A program made the translations under genes and the position numbers. Positions 1 through 5,827 of a stretch of 5,827 bases of DNA are shown one piece after another; position 1 is the first letter of the stretch, and each line of letters starts with the position of its first letter. The DNA comes from Arcobacter sp. (GTDB lineage: Bacteria; Campylobacterota; Campylobacteria; Campylobacterales; Arcobacteraceae): NCBI GenBank assembly GCA_030635995.1, contig DAOVXU010000113.1, positions 1 to 5,827 of the forward strand. Direction: 5' to 3'. Under the pieces are notes generated by a model. It was given only the letters and a program-made list of their open reading frames with translations, was not told the DNA's origin and ran no database searches.

Positions 1-722
1 ATATTGAACAACATGAGCAAATAACATTAACTATAGCCAAACTTGCAGGTACAAATGCTGTATTTGTAGCTTCTGATGTTTCAAAACTTTTAGAAGAGTA
101 TAAAGAGGAACTAAATAAAGCTGGGATATATTATACAATCACAAGAAACTATGGTGAACGAGCAAATGAAGCGGTAAATGAACTTATCCATCATCTTTTA
201 ATTACAATTATTATTATTGCAGTTATGTTAGTATTTTTTCTTGGTTGGAAAGAATCATTGATTGTAACATTTTCAGTTCCTGCTATTTTAGCAATTACTC
301 TTTTTATAGCTTATATGACAGACCAAACAATAAATCGTATTACTCTATTTGCATTTTTACTATCCCTTGGACTACTTGTAGATGCTGCTATTATTGTTAT
401 TGAAAATATTCATAGACATATACACTCACATGAATCAGCCCATTTAGATATGGATGAACTACTTATAAAAGCTACTGATGAGATTGGAGCTCCTACGAAT
501 GTTGCAACATTGGCAATTATACTTACTATGGTACCTATGATATTTGTAAGTGGAATGATGGGTGAATTCATGAAACCAATACCCTTTAATGTACCAGTTG
601 CTCTTATCGCTTCACTTTTTATAGCATATATCTTTACCCCTTATTTAGGAAGAAAACTATTAAAAAAGTCTGATGATGGTGCACATAAAAATAAAATTGA
701 AAGGGATAGTAATGAGTCATAA
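1..722 (+). CDS. RND efflux transporter, N-terminal half (separate polypeptide; 5' end outside window)
   Basis: The frame is open from the left edge (first full codon at position 3) to TAA at 720-722, giving 239 residues. The ATG at 225 lies inside a membrane helix and is not the start. Residues 1-62 look like the end of the first periplasmic porter domain. Helices matching TM2-TM6 of AcrB-type pumps follow: about 64-82, 85-105, 112-137, 165-185 and 192-215. The TM4 signature GLLVDAAIIVIENIHRH carries Asp127, equivalent to the proton-relay Asp407 of AcrB; the next position is Ala where AcrB has Asp408. The chain then ends in a polar cytoplasmic tail of about 20 residues, whereas RND pumps normally continue into a second repeat within one chain of about 1,000-1,100 residues. 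The second repeat is encoded by the overlapping gene at 712. The role is proton-driven export across the inner membrane in a tripartite complex. The substrate cannot be read from the sequence. The family resembles COG0841 pumps with an SLGLLVD and ENIHRH pattern rather than classical AcrB. Confidence 0.9.
   Translation, partial: IEQHEQITLTIAKLAGTNAVFVASDVSKLLEEYKEELNKAGIYYTITRNYGERANEAVNELIHHLLITIIIIAVMLVFFLGWKESLIVTFSVPAILAITLFIAYMTDQTINRITLFAFLLSLGLLVDAAIIVIENIHRHIHSHESAHLDMDELLIKATDEIGAPTNVATLAIILTMVPMIFVSGMMGEFMKPIPFNVPVALIASLFIAYIFTPYLGRKLLKKSDDGAHKNKIERDSNES
700..706 (+). promoter_or_regulatory. Ribosome-binding site for the C-terminal RND half
   Basis: The purine-rich AAAGGGA lies 5 nt before ATG 712 and inside the end of the upstream coding region. 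It decides the start: the in-frame ATG at 673 has no comparable motif before it and would add 13 residues with no family resemblance. Its position, with the upstream stop at 720-722, fits translational coupling between the two halves. Confidence 0.6.
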
Positions 723-2403
723 TCACAAGACTAATAAATTTGAACAATTTATATTTGATACTATTACATATAAAAGTAGAAAAATAGCTGTATTATTTAC
801 AATATTTGCTTTACTTATTGGTTCTATTTTTATGTTTCCAACAAAACTTGTAAAAGCAAAAATGCTTCCGGGGAAAAGTACAAATACTTTTTCAATATAT
901 ATAGATACACCAGCAGGAAGTTCTATTTCACAAACAAAAACTATCACTCAATGTATCTCTAGTATTATGCAAAAAGAGAATGAAGTTACAAATATGGAAG
1001 TTTTTTTAGCTCAAGGTTCTCCACTTGATTATGCAGGACTTGTAAAAGGGAGTGGTATGAAGCAAGGGGAACAATACTCAGAGATGGTTATAAATCTTAC
1101 TGATAAACATACAAGAGATGAACCCTCTTATCTAATGGTACAAAGAATTCGTCCTCTTTTACAAAAAAACTGTTCCCCTCTTGTACGTGGTACAAATATA
1201 AAAATGATTGAAATGCCTGCTGGTCCCCCTACTTTAGCATCAATTGTTGTTGAAGTTTACGGTGATAACAACTCTAAAGTTATTAGTTTAAGCAAAGAGG
1301 TAGCTTCAATTTTAAATAAAACTGATGGTTTAGTAGATATTGATGTTATGGCAGATGAAGTGTATAAAAAATATGAACTAATCCCTTTAAAAGATAAAAT
1401 TAGTAGAAGTGGTCTTAGTGTAGAGCAGATAAATAAAATCTTATATTTAGCATTTGAGGGGATGGGAGTGGCTTCAAAAAATACAATTGAGTTAAATGAT
1501 CAAGTTTCTATTTTTGTTGTATTAAGTGAAGAGAGTCAAAAAATTGATACTAATACTTTAGAAAATTTACAAAATAAATTAGGTTCACTTAGTCTTATGA
1601 ATAAGCAAGGTTTAATGATACCTTTAACAGAAGTTATAACTATAAAAGAAACTTTATCTCAGCCTACAATTTTTCATAAAAATCTTAGAACTATGGTAAA
1701 TGTAATAGCTGAAACAAATATGGTAAGTCAAGTTTATCCACTTTTAGAAGCTCGTGAAACTATGATAGAATATTTTTCAAAAAATTATGAAGTTAGTAAA
1801 ATTGATGATATCACTACATATATGTTTGATCTAAAATTAAAAGATAAAATCACAGGAGAAAAATATCTTCTAAGATGGGATGGTGAAATGAAAGTTACAC
1901 TTGATACTTTTAGGGATTTAGGTGCTGCTTTTATAGCTGCACTTATTCTTATATTTTTATTACTTGTAATATATTATAAATCATTTGCAATAAGTGGTAT
2001 CATCCTTGGAGGTAGTTTTTTATCTATAATTGGTGTTATTATTGGACATTGGGTTGTTGATATGATTACAGCTCAAACATTCTTTTTAACAGCTACCTCA
2101 CTTATTGGATTTATAGCACTTATGGGGATAAGTTCTAGAAATTCACTTTTACTTATCGATTTTGCAAAAGATTTAATAGAAAAAAAAGGGATAGAGAAAA
2201 ATAGAGCTATTGCAATATCTAGTGCAACAAGAGCTAAACCTATTATCCTTACAGCTATTGCTATTATTCTTGGTTCTACCCTACTTGCGTCTGATCCTAT
2301 ATTTGGTGGATTAGGAATTGCCCTTATATCTGGTACTGTTGTTGCGGTAGCTATATCTTTAATATTTATACCTGTGCTTATGGCAAATACAAAAGCTATA
2401 TAA
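712..2403 (+). CDS. RND efflux transporter, C-terminal half (separate polypeptide)
   Basis: This 563-residue protein corresponds to the second repeat of an RND pump. A cytoplasmic lead (1-23) precedes TM7 (about 24-43). A large periplasmic porter/docking region follows (about 44-400), with the typical KMLPGKSTNTF entry and a MPAGPPTLASIVVEVYG stretch (168-184) seen in this subgroup of COG0841 pumps. Then come TM8 (403-423), TM9 (426-449), TM10 (457-486), TM11 (507-526) and TM12 (532-557). TM10 reads GISSRNSLLLIDFAKD, with Arg476 at the place of AcrB Lys940. TM11 reads RAKPIILTA, with Lys509 about where AcrB has Arg971. The DPIFGGLGIAL segment is also typical of the family. It should pair with the product of the preceding gene, which supplies the TM4 aspartate, to rebuild a 12-helix protomer. 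The 11-bp overlap and internal RBS imply co-translation in one operon. Both reading frames look intact, so a natural gene fission is favoured over a recent frameshift. Confidence 0.92.
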   Translation: MSHNHKTNKFEQFIFDTITYKSRKIAVLFTIFALLIGSIFMFPTKLVKAKMLPGKSTNTFSIYIDTPAGSSISQTKTITQCISSIMQKENEVTNMEVFLAQGSPLDYAGLVKGSGMKQGEQYSEMVINLTDKHTRDEPSYLMVQRIRPLLQKNCSPLVRGTNIKMIEMPAGPPTLASIVVEVYGDNNSKVISLSKEVASILNKTDGLVDIDVMADEVYKKYELIPLKDKISRSGLSVEQINKILYLAFEGMGVASKNTIELNDQVSIFVVLSEESQKIDTNTLENLQNKLGSLSLMNKQGLMIPLTEVITIKETLSQPTIFHKNLRTMVNVIAETNMVSQVYPLLEARETMIEYFSKNYEVSKIDDITTYMFDLKLKDKITGEKYLLRWDGEMKVTLDTFRDLGAAFIAALILIFLLLVIYYKSFAISGIILGGSFLSIIGVIIGHWVVDMITAQTFFLTATSLIGFIALMGISSRNSLLLIDFAKDLIEKKGIEKNRAIAISSATRAKPIILTAIAIILGSTLLASDPIFGGLGIALISGTVVAVAISLIFIPVLMANTKAI

Positions 2404-2424
2404 CGACTAATAAATTTAACCATC

Positions 2425-2453
2425 TTTTAGATATAATTTATTTATATCTAAAG
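2425..2453. repeat. 11-bp inverted repeat over the promoter of the MBL-GAF-HD-GYP gene
   Basis: TTTAGATATAA (2426-2436) and TTATATCTAAA (2442-2452) are perfect reverse complements separated by 5 nt. T2425 and G2453 could add a wobble pair in RNA. The left arm contains most of the -10 box and the right arm abuts the GAGG of the RBS. It could be an operator for a dimeric regulator, or a hairpin in transcripts reading through from the pump genes. No T-tract follows, so it does not look like an intrinsic terminator. An AT-only dyad of this size is unlikely but not impossible by chance in such DNA. Confidence 0.45.
2432..2437 (+). promoter_or_regulatory. Probable sigma70 -10 box for the MBL-GAF-HD-GYP gene
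   Basis: A perfect TATAAT, in the GATATAAT context common in Campylobacterota promoters, lies in the only sizeable intergenic space of the window. A start near 2443-2445 would give a leader of about 20 nt. No good -35 hexamer is seen (AATAAA-like sequence near 2409-2414), which is usual for this group, where the -35 element is poorly conserved. Confidence 0.5.
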
Positions 2454-2456
2454 AGG
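2450..2456 (+). promoter_or_regulatory. Ribosome-binding site deciding the start at 2465
   Basis: AAAGAGG lies 8 nt before ATG 2465 but only 2 nt before the in-frame ATG at 2459. The normal spacing favours 2465, which removes just Met-Leu from the longer reading. Confidence 0.55.
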
Positions 2457-2464
2457 TTATGTTA

Positions 2465-4885
2465 ATGAAAAATTCGATTAAAATTTTGGGTGCTTATGGT
2501 GCAAAAACTGTAGATACAGCAATGACTTGCCTTCATGTTGATGATGATATATTGGTTGATGCTGGTAATATTGTACAATCACTTGAAGATGATGGTAAAA
2601 ATATAAATCATATTTTTATATCACATACTCATCTTGATCATATAGTTGATATTCCATTTTTAATGGATACATATTTTGATTCTAGAACTATACCTTTAAT
2701 AATATATGGTCTTGAAGGTACTATTGAGAATTTAAAAAAATATATATTCAATTGGGATATTTGGCCTGATTTTTCTAGCATAAATTTACCAAATACAAAT
2801 ATTCCTAGTTTACAATTTAATATTATTAAAGAGAATGAAGAGATAACTTTAAATAATACAACTTTAAAAGCTATAAAAACAGAACATACAGACTCAAGTT
2901 GTGGTTATGTTATAACAAAAAATAATTCATCAATATTTTTTACATCAGATACTTATAAATGTCAAAACATATGGGATGAAGTGAATAACAATAAAAATAT
3001 AAAATCTTTAATTATAGATATATCTTTCCCATCTACCTTAAATAAACTAGCTTATGATAGTAAACATCTTACCCCTGACTTATTAAAAGAGGAGTTGTCT
3101 TTACTAAAAAGAGATGATATAACAATTTTTCTCAATCATCTAAAACCTATGTTTATAGATGAAATTAAAGATGAGATAAATAAAAAATATCCAGATATAC
3201 TTAATGGGGGTCAAATACTTGTAGATGGGGATAAAATAGATCTACATACTGCAAAAATTTCATCATTTCCGACAAGGGAAGAACTAAATAAACAACATAT
3301 GGATCAAATTATTGAGATTGGCCATTCACTAACTAGTGAAAAAGATTTTGATGCTCTTATGGAACAAATTTTATTAGGGGCAAAACAATTATCAAATGCT
3401 GATGGTGGAACTCTTTATATGCTTAGTGAAGATGAAAGAAGTTTGGAATTTAGAGTGGTACAAACAGATTCACTAGATATTAAGATGGGTGGAACATCTG
3501 GAAAAATTACATGGCCAAATGTACAATTATTTAATAAAGATGGTTCTGAAAATAAAGAACAAGTAGCAGCACTATGTGCAATTACTGATAAATTCATTAA
3601 TATTCCTGATGTGTATGAAGCTGAAGGATTTAATTTTGAGGGAACTAAAACATTTGATAAAGGGACAGGATATAGAACAACATCTATGCTAGTCGTACCA
3701 ATGACAAATCATGAAAATAATATTATAGGTGTACTTCAACTTTTAAATAAACAAGATCCCAGTGGTAAAATAATTGAGTTTAATAAAAATGATGAAAATT
3801 TAATTAAATCTATGTCATCACAAGCAGCCATCTCTATTACAAACACAAGACTAATTGAAGGATTAGAAACCCTACTTATGGACTTTATTAAATCAATTGC
3901 TGATGCAATTAGTGAGAAATCACAATATACTGGTGGACATATTAAAAGAGTGGCAGAATTATCAACATTAATAGCAAATGAAATAAATAGTGATAAAACA
4001 GGAATATATAAAGATATTAATTTTAATGAAAATGAACTACAACAAATTAATATTGCTGCTTGGATGCACGATGTAGGTAAAATTACAACACCAGAATATG
4101 TTGTAGATAAAGCTACAAAACTTGAAACAATCTATGATAGAATAAATACAATTGTTGCAAAATCTGAAATATTAAAACGAGATAAAGAGATAGAACTCCT
4201 TAAACAAAAACTTAAATTAGATGATAAGGATGCTATTGCTAATCTAGAAGAAGAATATGAAAAAGCTATTATTGAAATTGATGAAAATATTAAGTTCATC
4301 AAAAAAGTAAATAAGGGTGGAGAGTTTATGAAAGATGATGATATTCAAAAGATAAATAAACTTGCAGATATAAATCTTATGATAGAGAATAAAGAGAATA
4401 GATTATTATCCCAAAATGAAATTTATAATTTATCTATTAGGAAAGGGACATTAACAGATGAAGAGAGAGAAATTATAAATAACCATGTAACTGTAAGTTA
4501 TCATATGCTAACTAAACTAACTTTTCCTAAAAAACTAAAAAAAGTACCTTTAATAGCAGGTTCACATCATAAAAAAATATATACAGATGATGATGGAATA
4601 CATGGAGGATATGGAGCTACTGAAATTATGAATAAAGAGATGACATTAGAGGATAGGATTTTAGCTGTTGCAGATGTTTTTGAAGCAGTAACAGCAAATG
4701 ACAGACCATATAAAGATCCAAATTCCCTAAACCAATCTTTAAGAATATTAAGCTTTATGGTAAAAGATAAAGAGTTAGATAGAGATGTAGTGAAATTTTT
4801 TATTGATAATAAAATATATGAAAAATATTCACAAGATAATCTACTTCCAACTCAACTTGATGAAGTTACTATAAAAATAGATTAA
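2465..4885 (+). CDS. Three-domain cyclic-nucleotide signalling protein: class II PDE-like metallo-beta-lactamase, GAF, HD-GYP
   Basis: This 806-residue protein has no signal peptide or membrane helix, so it is probably cytoplasmic. Domain 1 (about 1-262) has a metallo-beta-lactamase fold with HTHLDH (54-59) and further likely ligands His141, Asp162 and His225. FNWDIWPDF (95-103) and the overall pattern resemble bacterial class II cAMP phosphodiesterases. Domain 2 (about 275-465) is a GAF domain with TGYRTTSMLVVPM (401-413) and an NKxnFx3DE motif (Asn428-Lys429, Phe439, Asp443-Glu444), a signature of cAMP/cGMP-binding GAFs. Domain 3 (about 470-795) is an HD-GYP phosphodiesterase with His492, His535-Asp536 (HDVGK), His674, His701-His702 and Asp737, then NDRPYK. 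The usual DGxGYP is changed to DGIHGGYG (710-717), and about 95 mostly charged, coiled-coil-like residues (565-660) sit between the HD pair and the third histidine. The inferred role is control of c-di-GMP or a related dinucleotide by a cyclic mononucleotide, with possible hydrolysis of that nucleotide by domain 1. Activity and ligand are unproven. An alternative start at ATG 2459 adds two residues. Confidence 0.9.
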   Translation: MKNSIKILGAYGAKTVDTAMTCLHVDDDILVDAGNIVQSLEDDGKNINHIFISHTHLDHIVDIPFLMDTYFDSRTIPLIIYGLEGTIENLKKYIFNWDIWPDFSSINLPNTNIPSLQFNIIKENEEITLNNTTLKAIKTEHTDSSCGYVITKNNSSIFFTSDTYKCQNIWDEVNNNKNIKSLIIDISFPSTLNKLAYDSKHLTPDLLKEELSLLKRDDITIFLNHLKPMFIDEIKDEINKKYPDILNGGQILVDGDKIDLHTAKISSFPTREELNKQHMDQIIEIGHSLTSEKDFDALMEQILLGAKQLSNADGGTLYMLSEDERSLEFRVVQTDSLDIKMGGTSGKITWPNVQLFNKDGSENKEQVAALCAITDKFINIPDVYEAEGFNFEGTKTFDKGTGYRTTSMLVVPMTNHENNIIGVLQLLNKQDPSGKIIEFNKNDENLIKSMSSQAAISITNTRLIEGLETLLMDFIKSIADAISEKSQYTGGHIKRVAELSTLIANEINSDKTGIYKDINFNENELQQINIAAWMHDVGKITTPEYVVDKATKLETIYDRINTIVAKSEILKRDKEIELLKQKLKLDDKDAIANLEEEYEKAIIEIDENIKFIKKVNKGGEFMKDDDIQKINKLADINLMIENKENRLLSQNEIYNLSIRKGTLTDEEREIINNHVTVSYHMLTKLTFPKKLKKVPLIAGSHHKKIYTDDDGIHGGYGATEIMNKEMTLEDRILAVADVFEAVTANDRPYKDPNSLNQSLRILSFMVKDKELDRDVVKFFIDNKIYEKYSQDNLLPTQLDEVTIKID

Positions 4886-4893
4886 AAAGAGAT

Positions 4894-5827
4894 CTAGTTT
4901 AACCAAACACCATTTGATATAAAATATAAAACTGGATATGCTGTAACTATTGCCGTATAAAAAGTTGTAAAAAATAAAGATATTTTATAATAACTTTTCT
5001 CTTTATTTTTTAATAACTCTGAGATAACGACAGATACTCCATAAAATGTACCTATAAATAGAGTAACATAAAGTAAATATCCGATATAAAAATAGTCTTT
5101 TTGTAATACACAAAATGGACAATGATGAGTTGGTAGTTCATATATATATGGGCTAAAAAAGATTATTAAAGATATTATTGCAATAACTAAAAATAAAATA
5201 TTTGATATAGCAAAACCATAACTATTTTTAAACTTATAAAATAAAATATTTAACAAAAACATACCATAAAAAGCATATACAAAAATATGTGGATCTATAG
5301 CAAATATAGCAGATATAGATGAAGTTGTACTTGTAGAATATAAAGTTCCACAACAAGATACCATCTTACTAATATCTATACTATTAAACATCAAAAGTTC
5401 CACAATAATCTCTGCAATTAAAAAGAAATATATAACTATAAAGTATCCAAATTTAAGTTTAGTAAACTCTAAAGTTTTATATTTTAAATCCCCATAATGT
5501 ATAAGTAACCAAAAACCAAATAGATACATATTTGCAATTTTAAGTATAAATAAACTCATACCAAATGAAACTGCATCAATCACCCCTGCCCCACACATAG
5601 CTCCAACAATAATAGTAGATAAAGAATCAAGGGTAAAAATAAAAAATAAAAATAGAGGCAACTTTAAAAAAAAGATATATTTTATAATCACAGCGGTTAA
5701 ATGACTTTGTTTTTCTAGTTTATACTGAGAAGATTTTGTAGAGGTAAAATCCCAATTTCTATATATCTTTATACTTATAAAAAATGCTATAGTTGAAAAA
5801 ATTAAAAATATAACATCAAGTATAACC
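4894..5827 (-). CDS. Polytopic membrane protein of unknown function with periplasmic Cys/His motifs (5' end outside window)
   Basis: The frame ends at TAG (4896-4894) and is open to the right edge, giving 310 residues. GTG 5691 is an internal codon: the 45 residues upstream of it are in frame and include another hydrophobic helix, so the true start is beyond 5827. About eight membrane segments are visible, near residues 1-21, 47-70, 85-108, 126-148, 180-196, 205-226, 245-270 and 281-304. The loops after segments 1, 3, 5 and 7 are lysine-rich, placing them in the cytoplasm. The loops after segments 2, 4 and 6 should then be periplasmic, and these hold Cys78 (GAMCGAG), Cys158-Cys159 (SCCG) and the THHCPFC motif (His234, His235, Cys236, Cys239). 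I do not recognise the family. The motifs suggest a metal, haem or thiol-disulfide site, but the protein does not match DsbB or VKOR in length or motif spacing. It is transcribed toward the signalling gene, so no operon with it is possible; its upstream partners lie outside the window. Confidence 0.85.
   Translation of the reverse strand, partial: VILDVIFLIFSTIAFFISIKIYRNWDFTSTKSSQYKLEKQSHLTAVIIKYIFFLKLPLFLFFIFTLDSLSTIIVGAMCGAGVIDAVSFGMSLFILKIANMYLFGFWLLIHYGDLKYKTLEFTKLKFGYFIVIYFFLIAEIIVELLMFNSIDISKMVSCCGTLYSTSTTSSISAIFAIDPHIFVYAFYGMFLLNILFYKFKNSYGFAISNILFLVIAIISLIIFFSPYIYELPTHHCPFCVLQKDYFYIGYLLYVTLFIGTFYGVSVVISELLKNKEKSYYKISLFFTTFYTAIVTAYPVLYFISNGVWLN

Noticed and set aside
662..668. A_AAA_AAG slippery heptamer in the correct phase near the end of the first RND gene, suggesting programmed -1 frameshifting to fuse the two halves.
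   Set aside because: A -1 shift meets TGA at 671-673. The second RND gene lies in the +1 frame, so this slip cannot create a fusion, and the second gene has its own RBS.
225..722. A short complete gene starting at ATG 225.
   Set aside because: The same frame is open to the left edge with family-like sequence, and the ATG falls inside TM2, so it is an internal methionine.
2073..2423. Open frame on the minus strand opposite the end of the second RND gene (likewise 723-947 and 3415-3597).
   Set aside because: Each lies opposite strongly supported coding sequence, has no recognisable family pattern and looks like a by-product of AT-rich codon use.
4897..4908. GTTT-AACC-AAAC mini-hairpin as a terminator between the convergent genes.
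   Set aside because: The stem is only 4 bp, lies inside the coding end of the minus-strand gene and has no T-tract.
4911..4925. TTTGATATAAAAT, resembling a plus-strand -10 region.
   Set aside because: It lies within the 3' end of the minus-strand gene with no plus-strand gene downstream; such strings are expected by chance in AT-rich DNA.
4894..5691. A complete 265-residue membrane protein starting at GTG 5691.
   Set aside because: The frame continues without a stop to 5827 and adds a further hydrophobic helix. The gene is cut by the window edge.

Overview
The window is AT-rich DNA with gene-dense, lysine/isoleucine-rich bacterial coding. The codon bias (AAA, ATA, TTA, GAT), GATATAAT-type promoter and protein families suggest a member of the Campylobacterota (Arcobacter or Sulfurimonas-like). 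This is an inference from style; the window has no rRNA or marker gene to prove it.

Layout: (1) 1-722 (+) is the 3' part of a gene for the N-terminal half of an RND-type inner-membrane efflux pump, and its 5' end is off the left edge. (2) 712-2403 (+) encodes the C-terminal half of the same pump as a separate polypeptide; it overlaps the first gene by 11 bp and has its own ribosome-binding site. A pump that is normally one chain is therefore split exactly between its two tandem repeats. (3) 2404-2464 holds a probable sigma70 promoter inside an 11-bp dyad, then an RBS. (4) 2465-4885 (+) encodes an 806-residue three-domain signalling protein: a metallo-beta-lactamase-fold domain resembling class II cyclic-nucleotide phosphodiesterases, a GAF domain with the NKxnFx3DE motif of cAMP/cGMP-binding GAFs, and an HD-GYP-type phosphodiesterase domain with intact metal ligands but an altered GYP loop. 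(5) 4894-5827 (-) is a convergent gene for a polytopic membrane protein of unknown function. It runs off the right edge, and its cysteines and a His-His-Cys-x-x-Cys motif all fall in loops predicted to be periplasmic.

The two RND halves must work together as one pump, presumably with a periplasmic adaptor and outer-membrane channel encoded upstream outside the window. The signalling gene has its own promoter and could act independently, but the 61-bp same-strand spacing also allows read-through from the pump operon. Only 8 bp separate it from the convergent membrane-protein gene, and no clear terminator is visible there. The most interesting element is the signalling protein, whose architecture suggests a link between a mononucleotide second messenger (cAMP or cGMP) and c-di-GMP or a related dinucleotide.
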